DNA of 64,000 bases from Maribacter_C sp047345145 (GTDB taxonomy: Bacteria > Bacteroidota > Bacteroidia > Flavobacteriales > Flavobacteriaceae). The DNA is taken from assembly GCF_047345145.1 (NCBI RefSeq), contig NZ_JBLFER010000002.1, positions 806,001 to 870,000 of the forward strand, in the 5' to 3' direction. Shown in pieces: positions 51,880 to 61,657 of the stretch. The stretch's first letter is position 1. Every line of letters begins with the position of its first letter. The notes under the pieces are model-generated. The model saw only the letters and a list, made by a program, of their open reading frames with translations, made no database searches and was not told the origin of the DNA. Made by a program: the position numbers and the translations under genes.

Positions 51880-52740
51880 CTATTCTCTTAAATTGGTTGC
51901 TATAGCTTTTTTATTCCTAGACCATTCACTCCAAGAGCCAACATATAAATTTGGGAATTCGATACCAGCATAAGCAAATGCCAATAAGGTGTGACAGGCT
52001 GTAACACCAGAACCACAATGTACAGTAACATTTTCAATGGATTTCGAACCCATTATTTTTTGATATTTTTCTAGTAATACGGAAGAAGGTAAATACAAGC
52101 CGTTGTCATCTAAATTGGTACTAAAAGGAATATTTACCGCACCCGGAATATGACCAGCTATTAAATCTATGGGTTCTGTTTCTCCGTTGTATCTTTCTTT
52201 TGCCCGAACATCGATGACCAGATACTCTGTGCTCTCGGAATTCTTTTCAACCTTATCGATTGTAGTCATGGGTAATTTCCAATCATCTATTTCATAGGGC
52301 GCTACCTCTTTGGCCGTTTCTACTTTCGAACCTATAGGAAAACCGACTTTAATAGCTTCCTTAAGGCCACCGTTCAATACTTGTACCTTGTTATGCCCAA
52401 TTGCTTTCATCATCCACCAAAAACGAGCTGAAGCGATGGCTCCATTGGTATCATCATAGATGACCACATGGCTTTTGGGTGAAATACCAAGACTTTTCAA
52501 TGTTCTGGAAAACTTTTCGATACTTGGTAGGGGATGCCTCCCGCCATTTGCTAAATTCTCCTTTATATCGGATAACTGTTCATTCAAGTCAACATGCAAA
52601 GCTCCGAACAAGTGATTTTTTTGATAGGTTTTTTTGATGTCTTTCCCCATTCTAGTATCTATTAGAACCACATCTTCATTTTCATGAATGTTCAATAGTC
52701 CACTAGCAGAAATAAGCGGTGATTTGTTTTTATCTAACAT
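51880..52740 (-). CDS. 3-Mercaptopyruvate/thiosulfate sulfurtransferase
   Basis: The 286-residue protein has two rhodanese domains. The N-terminal one (LIDTRMGKDIKKTYQKNH to ARFWWMMKAIGHNKVQVLNGG) is structural. The C-terminal one holds the catalytic Cys in HCGSGVTACHT (about 241), the CGSGVTA loop typical of mercaptopyruvate sulfurtransferases. Cytoplasmic. It lies 66 bp from the amidohydrolase gene. Confidence 0.9.
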   Translation of the reverse strand: MLDKNKSPLISASGLLNIHENEDVVLIDTRMGKDIKKTYQKNHLFGALHVDLNEQLSDIKENLANGGRHPLPSIEKFSRTLKSLGISPKSHVVIYDDTNGAIASARFWWMMKAIGHNKVQVLNGGLKEAIKVGFPIGSKVETAKEVAPYEIDDWKLPMTTIDKVEKNSESTEYLVIDVRAKERYNGETEPIDLIAGHIPGAVNIPFSTNLDDNGLYLPSSVLLEKYQKIMGSKSIENVTVHCGSGVTACHTLLAFAYAGIEFPNLYVGSWSEWSRNKKAIATNLRE

Positions 52741-52805
52741 TATCTTTTCCAGTATTCCAATTACTCTATTATTTAGAGAGAAACGCTATCATTAGATAGG
52801 TCAAT

Positions 52806-54266
52806 TTAATTCTTAAGCTTTTGTATCCTTGCGTTAAGCATATCTTTATCGTGTAACTTACCCTGTTTGATTACAGCATAAATTTTTGTGGTATTTTTTA
52901 TGTTTTCTAATGGATTGGCATCTAAAATTACTAAATCAGCCCACATATTTTCTTTGACGGAGCCCAATTCATTGTGCAGACTAAAATATTTTGCGGGGTT
53001 TATCGTAGCTGCTTTTAAAGCGTCCAGAGTTGATAGTCCCACATCTTCAACCAAAACGGCCAATTCCTCGTGAAGACTCAAACCTGGGGTCAAAAATGCT
53101 ATGGGAGTATCGGTGCCAGCCATAATAGGGATTCCCGTATCATGAATCTTTTTTACCATCATATAATTCCATTGATTCCAAGCTTCTTTTGCTTTGGGAG
53201 TTTCGGCATTCGCAAGTGCTTTGGAATTGTCGAGCCAATCTTGACCTATTGTGTCGGGAAGAAGTGCGTAGCTCTCTTGCCAATCATTTCGGGCAAAGTA
53301 CTTACGCGTAAAAAAAGTGTTCAAAGCTTGTGTTGGTATCTGCCATGTATCGTTCTTTTTTAACGTAGCAAGTACTTTATTGGCTCTTTCTTCATCATAA
53401 TTTGCAATGGCAATTTCGCGTTGGGCCGTATGTATAGAAGAGCGTAATTCCCCGCCGGTTAAGTTTTTTTCGTTTTTTAACAGTTTTTTGCGCTGCTCCC
53501 ACAATTCTTCGGCGTTTGAAGCGCAGGAAATTTCGAGATTTCGCATATGCTCAATGCTGTTCAATCCTAAATTGGAAGCGGTGATGGCATCCATACTCAA
53601 GGGAACGTGTCCTGTGACTTTGAGCCTGTTCTTTTTTGCCAGAGCCATAATTTGCTCAAATTGCTCTGGTGTCAGCATTTCATAGGCTTTTAGTAAGTCT
53701 ACATTTTTGCTCACTAACATTTCTATTTGACTGGTGACATCTTCAACGGTCGCCAAACCTACAGAAAGTTCGGGGTGTGCGGCATCGCTCCCATCATAAA
53801 CATTGGGCTCGCCATCGAGTAAAGGTCCTGCCATCATAACTCTTGGAGCATCTGTTGGGTTAGCCAATGCTTTGTCTTTCCATCCTTTGACAAAATCAAC
53901 CTTCCCACCAGTATCTCGAACACTGGTAATACCATGGGTCAAAAACAAATCGAACATGCTAGGCGCCATCTCCTCGATATACGCAAAATGCACATGGGCA
54001 TCCCACAAACCGGGAATCAAATATTTGCCTGTTCCGTCTACAATGGTATTTTTTCCGGATAGGTTTAATGAATCTGTCGCAACTATTTTGTGTATTTTAC
54101 CATTCTTAATAATTACGGTTTGATTTTTTTTTAAACCATCTGATGGGTCAATTGTGTTGATGTTTTGTATGCAAATTGCATTTTCAAATAGTAACTCCTC
54201 ATTTTGACAGGAAATAAGGATTGAGATACAGAGGAAAATCTTTAGTGAATTCTTTAGTAACGACAT
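52806..54266 (-). CDS. Amidohydrolase family lipoprotein
   Basis: The 486-residue protein has a lipobox ISCQ (Cys20) followed by NEEL, an acidic motif like the Bacteroidota surface-export signal. The amidohydrolase barrel has DAHVHF (about 89-94), KAYEM (the lysine for the metal bridge), GHVPLSMDA, IEHMRNLE and AGTDTPIAF. It probably hydrolyses an amide or peptide outside the cell. The divergent 54.4-kb gene belongs to another operon. Confidence 0.88.
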   Translation of the reverse strand: MSLLKNSLKIFLCISILISCQNEELLFENAICIQNINTIDPSDGLKKNQTVIIKNGKIHKIVATDSLNLSGKNTIVDGTGKYLIPGLWDAHVHFAYIEEMAPSMFDLFLTHGITSVRDTGGKVDFVKGWKDKALANPTDAPRVMMAGPLLDGEPNVYDGSDAAHPELSVGLATVEDVTSQIEMLVSKNVDLLKAYEMLTPEQFEQIMALAKKNRLKVTGHVPLSMDAITASNLGLNSIEHMRNLEISCASNAEELWEQRKKLLKNEKNLTGGELRSSIHTAQREIAIANYDEERANKVLATLKKNDTWQIPTQALNTFFTRKYFARNDWQESYALLPDTIGQDWLDNSKALANAETPKAKEAWNQWNYMMVKKIHDTGIPIMAGTDTPIAFLTPGLSLHEELAVLVEDVGLSTLDALKAATINPAKYFSLHNELGSVKENMWADLVILDANPLENIKNTTKIYAVIKQGKLHDKDMLNARIQKLKN

Positions 54267-54411
54267 TTAGTATGGCTCGAGGTTAACAAATTTCTTAAAA
54301 CTACTTAATTTAGATCGAAGTAAGACCATTTGATCAAACTTACTAATATCGCTAGCTGCTTTTCGATATCTTTATCTGTAAAGACTAAAAGCCCATTACA
54401 CATTTTTATAT

Positions 54412-54891
54412 ATGACAAACTATTTAGTTACCATAGATAACAAAGAAATAGCTCTAAAAAAAGAGGACGTTGAAGCTTTGGATAGCATTTCTATTGATGG
54501 CGAAAACTATCATATTCTTGAAAAAAGTAAGGCTTATGAAGCTAGCTTAGTGAGTGCTGACTTTTTAAATAAAGCCCTGACCGTTGCCGTAAACGGAAAT
54601 TCGTATCAAGTAAAAATTGAAGATGAATACGACCAGCAGGTACGAAAAATGGGCTTGTTGGCAGTAACTGCTCAGAAGGTGAATTCTATCAAAGCTCCCA
54701 TGCCAGGTTTAATCGTTGATATATTGGTCGAGGTCGGACAGGAAATTTCAGAAGGCACTCCATTACTAGTACTATCAGCTATGAAGATGGAAAATATTAT
54801 TACTTCCCAAGGGGATGGAGTTGTAAAATCAATAGAGGTCAAAAAAGATGCTGCTGTTGAAAAAGGACAATTAATTATCGAAATGGAATAG
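54412..54891 (+). CDS. Biotin carboxyl carrier protein of acyl-CoA carboxylase
   Basis: The 159-residue protein carries biotin between the carboxylase subunits. The C-terminal biotinyl domain (about 90-159) has KAPMPGLIVDILVEVGQ and SAMKM with the biotinylated Lys125. The N-terminal part is poorly conserved. First gene of the propionyl-CoA carboxylase/methylmalonyl-CoA mutase operon. Confidence 0.92.
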   Translation: MTNYLVTIDNKEIALKKEDVEALDSISIDGENYHILEKSKAYEASLVSADFLNKALTVAVNGNSYQVKIEDEYDQQVRKMGLLAVTAQKVNSIKAPMPGLIVDILVEVGQEISEGTPLLVLSAMKMENIITSQGDGVVKSIEVKKDAAVEKGQLIIEME

Positions 54892-54894
54892 GAG

Positions 54895-54979
54895 ATTCCT
54901 GTCTTCACAGGAATGAAATTAAAGAGATTCCCGCCGGAGTTTATCCTGAGCGCAGACGAAGGGCGGGAATGACAATAAA
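54895..54979 (+). repeat. Two tandem palindromic hairpins within the carboxylase operon
   Basis: The first hairpin pairs ATTCCTGT (54895-54902) with ACAGGAAT (54907-54914) around CTTC. The second pairs ATTCCCGCC (54927-54935) with GGCGGGAAT (54962-54970) and encloses CTGAGCGCAGACGAAG. This core also occurs in tex and metG. The stretch 54926-54979 matches the 22040-22092 copy end to end. Confidence 0.85.
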
Positions 54980-54991
54980 AGTAGTTGTTGA

Positions 54992-56464
54992 ATGAAAAAA
55001 ATACTAGTTGCCAACCGTGGTGAAATTGCAATTCGTGTCATGCGAACTGCCCAGAAAATGGGAATTAAAACGGTTGGCGTATACTCAGAAGTTGACCGCC
55101 ATTCACCGCATGTGAAATTTGCCGATGAAGCTGTTCTTTTGGGTCCGGCACCTTCTTCAGAGTCCTATTTGGTTATGGATAAGGTAATTGAAGCAGCCAA
55201 AAGTACCGGAGCAGAAGGTATTCACCCCGGTTATGGTTTTCTAAGTGAAAATGCGGTTTTCGCTCAAATGGTTGAGGATAGCGGACTCACTTTTATAGGT
55301 CCGAAACCACATGCTATTGAAGTCATGGGAAATAAGCTGGCTGCGAAAGAAGCTGTAAAGGATTATAACATACCTATGGTTCCGGGTATTGAAGAAGCGA
55401 TTACCGATGTGGCATTGGCGAAGAAAATTGCTCAAGAAATTGGGTTTCCGATTCTAATCAAAGCAGCTGCGGGGGGTGGTGGAAAAGGAATGCGAGTTGT
55501 TGAAAAACTTGAAGATGTATCCGAGCAAATGGACCGTGCTATTGGTGAAGCAGTCTCTGCTTTCGGTGATGGTTCTGTTTTTATAGAAAAGTATGTAGGC
55601 TCTCCAAGGCATATCGAAATTCAAGTACTTGCCGACACTCATGGAAACGTCGTGCATTTGTTTGAACGCGAATGTAGCGTACAACGAAGGCACCAAAAGG
55701 TCGTAGAAGAAGCGCCTTCTGCTGTATTGACTCCCGAGATACGTGAAGCGATGGGTGAAGCTGCGGTGAGAGTAGCAAAAGCATGTGATTATGTTGGCGC
55801 CGGAACGGTGGAATTCTTGCTTGATGAAAAGAAGAATTTTTATTTCCTAGAAATGAATACACGTCTTCAGGTGGAACATCCAGTCTCAGAAATCATTGCG
55901 GGAGTTGATTTGGTAGAACAACAAATTAAAGTGGCTCGCGGCGAAAAGTTAGAATTCACACAAGAAGATTTAAAAATTAATGGTCATGCGCTTGAAGTGC
56001 GTGTATATGCGGAAGACCCATTAGCGAATTTCACCCCAAGCATAGGTACACTTTCTAAGTATAAAACACCTACGGGAAAGGGAATTCGTGTAGATGATGG
56101 TTTTGAAGAAGGTATGGAAGTACCTATCTATTATGACCCGATGATTTCAAAGCTGATTACCTATGGTAAAACGCGCGAGGAGGCCATTCAGTTAATGATA
56201 AAGGCTATCGATGATTACGAAGTTGAAGGGGTCGCAACAACACTTTCTTTTGGAAAATTTGTGTGTGAGCATGAAGCATTTACTTCTGGAAATTTTGACA
56301 CACATTTTGTTAAGGATTATTACGCTCCAGAACAACTTGAGGAGAAATATGACGATGAGAAGCAGATAGCTGCGAAGATTGCCCTTAAGCTATATTTAGA
56401 AAATCAAAAGACCTTAAAAACCCCAGTGACCGTTTCCTCGAATTGGCATAAAAGAGGGATGTAA
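54992..56464 (+). CDS. Biotin carboxylase subunit of acyl-CoA carboxylase
   Basis: The 490-residue enzyme carboxylates the biotin on the carrier using ATP and bicarbonate. It has the ATP-grasp GGGGKGMRVV (about 164-173), GAEGIHPGYGFLSENA, ERECSVQRRHQKVVEEAPS and EMNTRLQVEHPVSE. A C-terminal stretch of about 40 residues extends past the standard domain. Second in the operon, after a repeat element; 27 bp before the carboxyltransferase gene. Confidence 0.93.
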   Translation: MKKILVANRGEIAIRVMRTAQKMGIKTVGVYSEVDRHSPHVKFADEAVLLGPAPSSESYLVMDKVIEAAKSTGAEGIHPGYGFLSENAVFAQMVEDSGLTFIGPKPHAIEVMGNKLAAKEAVKDYNIPMVPGIEEAITDVALAKKIAQEIGFPILIKAAAGGGGKGMRVVEKLEDVSEQMDRAIGEAVSAFGDGSVFIEKYVGSPRHIEIQVLADTHGNVVHLFERECSVQRRHQKVVEEAPSAVLTPEIREAMGEAAVRVAKACDYVGAGTVEFLLDEKKNFYFLEMNTRLQVEHPVSEIIAGVDLVEQQIKVARGEKLEFTQEDLKINGHALEVRVYAEDPLANFTPSIGTLSKYKTPTGKGIRVDDGFEEGMEVPIYYDPMISKLITYGKTREEAIQLMIKAIDDYEVEGVATTLSFGKFVCEHEAFTSGNFDTHFVKDYYAPEQLEEKYDDEKQIAAKIALKLYLENQKTLKTPVTVSSNWHKRGM

Positions 56465-56491
56465 TTTTTGACTAAAGACTTTAGATTAACA

Positions 56492-58033
56492 ATGAAAGAT
56501 AAAAAACAGATTTTAGCAGATAAGTTAGCGCAAGCTCGTATTGGCGGAGGTCAAGAACGTATTGATAAACAACATGCCAAAGGAAAATTAACGGCCCGCG
56601 AACGTGTTCATTTTTTATTAGATGAAGGTTCTTTTGAAGAAATGGGAGCTTTAGTAACCCATCGTACTAAAGACTTTGGTATGGAAAAACAAGTCTTTTA
56701 TGGGGATGGGGTTGTAACTGGCTACGGAACTATAAACGGAAGACAAGTCTGTGTTTTTGCACAAGATTTTACGGTTTTTGGGGGTGCTCTTTCTGAAACC
56801 CACGCGGAGAAAATCTGTAAAGTAATGGACATGGCGATGAAAATTGGCGTGCCCGTAATCGGATTAAACGATAGTGGTGGCGCAAGAATTCAAGAAGGGG
56901 TTCGCTCCCTCGGAGGTTATGCTGATATCTTTCATAGAAACGTGATGGCATCGGGAGTGATTCCTCAAATATCTGCCATCATGGGTCCTTGTGCTGGAGG
57001 AGCAGTGTATTCTCCCGCAATGACCGATTTTACCTTGATGGTTGAAAATTCAAGTTACATGTTTGTTACAGGTCCGAATGTGGTGAAGACGGTAACAAAC
57101 GAGGAAGTTACTTCTGAAGAATTGGGCGGAGCGTCTACTCATGCTACCAAATCTGGGGTAACACATTTGACCGCTGCGAATGATATTCAATGCATCAATC
57201 AGATAAAGCAGATGTTGAGTTATATGCCTCAAAATTGTGAAGATGTACCTGATGATATTCCTTTTGATATTCAAGATGAAATCCGTGAGGAGTTAGAAAG
57301 CATCGTCCCTGAAAACCCGAATCAGCCGTATGACATGCGACATGTCATTAAGGGAATTATTGATGAAGAAACCTTCTTTGAAATCCATAAAGATTATGCA
57401 GATAATATCGTTGTAGGATTTGCCAGATTAGGTGGAAAAAGCATCGGAATTGTAGCCAACCAACCCATGAGTTTAGCAGGAGTTTTAGATGTAGATAGCT
57501 CAAAGAAAGCGGCTCGTTTTACAAGATTCTGTGACTGTTTCAACATTCCGTTATTAGTGCTTGTAGATGTTCCTGGCTTCCTTCCTGGCACAGACCAAGA
57601 ATGGAATGGCATCATCACCAACGGAGCAAAATTGTTGTACGCTTTAAGTGAAGCTACCGTTCCGAAGGTAACTGTAATTACAAGAAAGGCGTATGGTGGA
57701 GCTTATGATGTAATGAACTCTAAACATATTGGTGCGGATTTAAACTACGCATGGCCTGGGGCAGAAATTGCTGTGATGGGAGCAAAGGGAGCGAGTGAAA
57801 TTATCTTTAGAAAAGAAATTAAAGCTGCCAAAGACCCTGAAGCCAAATTAGCAGAGAAGGAAGCTGAATATGCCGACTTATTTGCGAATCCTTATAGTGC
57901 GGCGGAAAGAGGGTTTATTGATGAGGTAATTCTTCCCAAGAATACTCGAAGAAAATTGATAAAAGCATATACTGCCCTTCAAAACAAAGTGGCTACCTTG
58001 CCGAAGAAAAAGCATGGTAATATTCCGCTTTAA
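56492..58033 (+). CDS. Acyl-CoA carboxylase carboxyltransferase subunit (propionyl-CoA type)
   Basis: The 513-residue subunit moves the carboxyl group from biotin to acyl-CoA. It has GKLTARERVHFLLDEGSFEEM, LNDSGGARIQEGVRSLGGYA, ISAIMGPCAGGAVYSPAMTDF and VPGFLPGTDQEWNGII. The ATG at 56492 matches the family; an upstream TTG is unlikely. Its partners, including the downstream mutase, point to propionyl-CoA as substrate. Confidence 0.92.
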   Translation: MKDKKQILADKLAQARIGGGQERIDKQHAKGKLTARERVHFLLDEGSFEEMGALVTHRTKDFGMEKQVFYGDGVVTGYGTINGRQVCVFAQDFTVFGGALSETHAEKICKVMDMAMKIGVPVIGLNDSGGARIQEGVRSLGGYADIFHRNVMASGVIPQISAIMGPCAGGAVYSPAMTDFTLMVENSSYMFVTGPNVVKTVTNEEVTSEELGGASTHATKSGVTHLTAANDIQCINQIKQMLSYMPQNCEDVPDDIPFDIQDEIREELESIVPENPNQPYDMRHVIKGIIDEETFFEIHKDYADNIVVGFARLGGKSIGIVANQPMSLAGVLDVDSSKKAARFTRFCDCFNIPLLVLVDVPGFLPGTDQEWNGIITNGAKLLYALSEATVPKVTVITRKAYGGAYDVMNSKHIGADLNYAWPGAEIAVMGAKGASEIIFRKEIKAAKDPEAKLAEKEAEYADLFANPYSAAERGFIDEVILPKNTRRKLIKAYTALQNKVATLPKKKHGNIPL

Positions 58034-58104
58034 AGTGCAAGCTCAAGTGTCAAGTTCAAATTCGAACTCAATAAATAATGAGCAGATTTAAATAATTTTT
58101 AGGA

Positions 58105-59472
58105 ATGTCGGGAAACAAATTATTTAGCGAATTCTCTCCTGTTTCTGCGAAAGAATGGAAGCAGAAAATACAGTTTGATTTAAAGGGAGCAGATTACAAC
58201 GAAACCTTAGTTTGGGAATCCGCTGAGGGAATCAAAGTAAAACCCTTTTATCATGCGGACGATGCCGTGAATACACCTGAGAATTTAACTAGCGGTTCCA
58301 GTTGGAGCGCAGCGCAATCTATTTATTCAGGAAACCAAAAAGCAGCAAATAAAAAAGCTAAGGAGGTCTTAGAGAAAGGCGCTGAAGCCATCTATCTCAT
58401 CATTCCTTCCATGCAAATACCTATTTCAGAAATACTGGATGGCATCGAGTTGAAAAGGACTAAAGTGTATTTAGAGCTTCAATTCTTATCAGCTACCTAT
58501 GTGAAATCCGTTCTTGAGTTTGCTGGTAATGCTCAAGAAAACATCCATTTAAATATAGACCTTATTGGCAATTTAGCCCGCAGCGGAAACTGGTTTTACA
58601 ATCTTGAAACCGACCATGAAGCCTTAGATGCCATTTTGAATTACAAAAACCAAAATTGCTTAGGCGTTGATGTTTCGCTATATCAGAATGCTGGAGCGAA
58701 TAGAATACAGCAGTTGGCCTATGCATTGGCCCATGCGAACGAGTATTTGAATCATATGGCTAATTCGGGGACGAGTAGCACCATCTCTTTTAAAATAGCT
58801 GTTGATACAAATTACTTTTTTGAAATTGCTAAGCTTCGCGCACTTCGTTTGTTATATGCTTCGTTGGCCAAGGAATATGGAGCTGCTGAAACGTGTCATA
58901 TTGTAGCAATTCCGACAAGGAGAAACAAAACCTTGTATGATTACAATACCAATATGCTACGAACAACAACCGAATGTATGTCTGCTGTTTTAGGTGGTGC
59001 AAATATGGTTTGTAATATGCCGTATGATACTATCTATCACAAAGAAAACGAATTTGGTGACCGAATTGCCTTGAATCAATTATTGCTCTTGAAAAATGAG
59101 AGTTATTTTGATAAAGTCGAGAATCCGGCTGATGGGGCATATTATATAGAGAGTCTTACAAATCAATTGGCAGAAAAAGCCTTGGTCTTGTTTAAGTCTA
59201 TTGAAAGTGCTGGCGGATTTTTAAAGCAGTTAAAAGAGCATACAATTCAAAGAAAAATTGCTGAAAGTGCTTCAAAAGAACAGGAAAAGTTTAATGCGGG
59301 AGAAGAAGTTTTGATAGGAACAAATAGATATCAAAATGAGAATGATAAAATGAAAGATACGATTGAGCTGTATCCATTTTTGAAAACAAATGCCCGAAAA
59401 ACATTAATTCAGCCTATTATAGAAAAACGTTTGGCGGAGGAAGTGGAACAAAAAAGATTGGATAATGAGTAG
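58105..59472 (+). CDS. mutA: Methylmalonyl-CoA mutase small subunit
   Basis: The 455-residue protein forms a heterodimer with MutB. It begins MSGNKLFSEFSPVSAKEWKQKI and has the barrel-type sequence LRTTTECMSAVLGGANMVCNMP and NPADGAYYIESLTNQL. It lacks the cobalamin-binding C-terminal domain of the large subunit and is a structural partner. Its stop overlaps mutB by 8 bp. Short version typical of this phylum. Confidence 0.9.
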   Translation: MSGNKLFSEFSPVSAKEWKQKIQFDLKGADYNETLVWESAEGIKVKPFYHADDAVNTPENLTSGSSWSAAQSIYSGNQKAANKKAKEVLEKGAEAIYLIIPSMQIPISEILDGIELKRTKVYLELQFLSATYVKSVLEFAGNAQENIHLNIDLIGNLARSGNWFYNLETDHEALDAILNYKNQNCLGVDVSLYQNAGANRIQQLAYALAHANEYLNHMANSGTSSTISFKIAVDTNYFFEIAKLRALRLLYASLAKEYGAAETCHIVAIPTRRNKTLYDYNTNMLRTTTECMSAVLGGANMVCNMPYDTIYHKENEFGDRIALNQLLLLKNESYFDKVENPADGAYYIESLTNQLAEKALVLFKSIESAGGFLKQLKEHTIQRKIAESASKEQEKFNAGEEVLIGTNRYQNENDKMKDTIELYPFLKTNARKTLIQPIIEKRLAEEVEQKRLDNE

Positions 59473-61642
59473 AAAAGATGTACAACATTTGACTCTTAAA
59501 AACTCTGCTGTCACTTCGAGCGGAGTCGAGAACTCACAGGATAAAGAGGTTGTCGAAACCTTTGAAACTGCCGAGAAGATTATCGTCAAATCATCTTTCA
59601 ATAAAGAAGATATAGCTTCAGCAGAGCACCTAAATTTCGCTGCTGGAATTCCACCATACCTTCGCGGGCCATACTCCACCATGTACGTTCGAAGACCTTG
59701 GACGATTCGCCAATATGCCGGATTTTCAACTGCCGAAGAAAGTAATGCCTTTTATAGAAGAAATTTAAAAGGAGGTCAAAAGGGACTTTCCGTTGCTTTT
59801 GATTTACCCACACATAGAGGTTACGACAGCGACCATGAACGTGTAATAGGTGATGTCGGAAAAGCAGGAGTTGCTATTGATTCCGTTGAGGATATGAAAA
59901 TTTTATTTGATGGAATTCCGTTGGATAAAATGTCTGTCTCCATGACGATGAACGGCGCTGTACTTCCCATTATGGCATTTTATATTGTGGCTGCGGAAGA
60001 GCAAGGCGTTGATAAAGCATTGCTTGCAGGAACGATTCAAAATGATATCCTAAAGGAATTTATGGTACGGAATACTTATATCTATCCGCCCAAACCGTCC
60101 ATGCAATTGGTCGCTGATATTTTTGAATATACAAGTCAGTTTATGCCCAAGTTTAATAGCATTAGTATCTCCGGATATCATATGCACGAAGCTGGAGCAT
60201 CGGCAGATATTGAATTAGCATACACTTTAGCTGACGGACTAGAATACATCAAAACCGGATTAAAAGCCGGATTGGAAATCGATAATTTTGCTCCCCGTCT
60301 ATCCTTTTTCTGGGGAATAGGTATGAACCATTTTATGGAAATTGCCAAAATGCGTGCAGCAAGAATGTTGTGGGCAAAATTGGTAAAACAGTTCCATCCT
60401 AAGAATCAAAAATCATTGGCACTACGAACACATTGCCAAACTAGCGGTTGGAGTTTAACTGAGCAAGACCCTTTCAACAATGTAGCTCGAACTACCATCG
60501 AAGCCACGGCTGCAATTTTGGGAGGAACGCAAAGTTTGCATACAAATGCATTAGATGAAGCGATTGCCTTACCAACAGATTTCTCCGCACGAATTGCTAG
60601 AGAAACGCAAATCTTTTTACAGGAAGAAACCAAAATAACCAAAACAGTCGACCCTTGGGCAGGAAGTTATTATGTAGAGTATCTCACAGCACAAATTGCA
60701 GAAAAAGCATGGGATTTGATTGAAGAAGTGGAAGAGTTAGGAGGAATGACCAAAGCAATTGAAGCGGGAATTCCCAAAATGAGAATTGAGCAAGCAGCAG
60801 CCAGAAAGCAGGCGCGAATTGATAGCACACAAGATGTAATCGTCGGCGTAAACAAGTTTCAATTAGAGGAAGAAGACGAACTTCATATTTTAGAAGTCGA
60901 CAATCAAGAAGTAAGAAGGCAGCAGTTAGAGCGTTTGGATTCAATTAAAAAATCACGTGATGAAGCTGCAGTTAAAACGGCTTTGGCCGAATTGACTGAA
61001 GCTGCTAAATTGAAAATGGAATCCGGTGATGAAAACTTGCCTGCGGATAAAAATTTATTAGCTTTAGCTGTAAATGCTGCTCGATTAAGAGCTACTCTAG
61101 GTGAAATTAGTTCTGCCTTAGAAGAAGTTTTCGGCAGGCATAAAGCAGTCATAAATTCATTTTCAGGCGTGTACTCCAAAGAAATCAAAGACGATAAAAG
61201 CTTCGAAAAAGCAAAAAATATGACCGACCAATTTGCTGAGCAAGATGGTCGTCGCCCGCGTATTATGATTGCCAAAATGGGGCAAGATGGTCACGATAGA
61301 GGCGCAAAAGTTGTCGCTACAGGCTACGCTGATTTAGGCTTTGATGTCGATATTGGTCCTTTGTTTCAAACTCCCGAAGAAGCTGCAAAACAAGCTATTG
61401 AAAATGATGTCCATATTCTGGGAGTCTCTTCCTTGGCTGCTGGGCACAAGACTTTGGTGCCAGCAGTAATCAAAGAATTAAAAAACTACGGTCGCGAAGA
61501 TATTATGGTGATTGTTGGTGGTGTGATTCCGAAGCAAGATTATCAATTCTTATACGATGCTGGTGCAGTAGCCGTATTTGGTCCGGGCACCAAAATTAGT
61601 GATGCCGCAATTCAGTTGTTAGAGATTTTGATTGAGGAGTAG
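59465..61642 (+). CDS. mutB: Methylmalonyl-CoA mutase large (catalytic) subunit
   Basis: The enzyme isomerises methylmalonyl-CoA to succinyl-CoA with adenosylcobalamin. The 725-residue chain has PYLRGPYSTMYVRRPWTIRQYAG, SGYHMHEAGA, RTHCQTSGWSLTEQDPFNN and the cobalamin-binding GQDGHDRGAKV with His610, the cobalt ligand. Residues 15-24 (AVTSSGVENS) derive from a palindromic repeat in the N-terminal linker. Last gene of the operon. Confidence 0.96.
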   Translation: MSRKDVQHLTLKNSAVTSSGVENSQDKEVVETFETAEKIIVKSSFNKEDIASAEHLNFAAGIPPYLRGPYSTMYVRRPWTIRQYAGFSTAEESNAFYRRNLKGGQKGLSVAFDLPTHRGYDSDHERVIGDVGKAGVAIDSVEDMKILFDGIPLDKMSVSMTMNGAVLPIMAFYIVAAEEQGVDKALLAGTIQNDILKEFMVRNTYIYPPKPSMQLVADIFEYTSQFMPKFNSISISGYHMHEAGASADIELAYTLADGLEYIKTGLKAGLEIDNFAPRLSFFWGIGMNHFMEIAKMRAARMLWAKLVKQFHPKNQKSLALRTHCQTSGWSLTEQDPFNNVARTTIEATAAILGGTQSLHTNALDEAIALPTDFSARIARETQIFLQEETKITKTVDPWAGSYYVEYLTAQIAEKAWDLIEEVEELGGMTKAIEAGIPKMRIEQAAARKQARIDSTQDVIVGVNKFQLEEEDELHILEVDNQEVRRQQLERLDSIKKSRDEAAVKTALAELTEAAKLKMESGDENLPADKNLLALAVNAARLRATLGEISSALEEVFGRHKAVINSFSGVYSKEIKDDKSFEKAKNMTDQFAEQDGRRPRIMIAKMGQDGHDRGAKVVATGYADLGFDVDIGPLFQTPEEAAKQAIENDVHILGVSSLAAGHKTLVPAVIKELKNYGREDIMVIVGGVIPKQDYQFLYDAGAVAVFGPGTKISDAAIQLLEILIEE
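59509..59532 (+). repeat. In-frame palindromic-repeat copy inside mutB
   Basis: The segment TGTCACTTCGAGCGGAGTCGAGAA has the same TGTCA start and GTCGA centre as the metG and mfd copies but a more divergent core. It is translated as VTSSGVE in the same phase (GTC codon) as the other two. Confidence 0.6.
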
Positions 61643-61657
61643 TACTTCCTATTCTTT

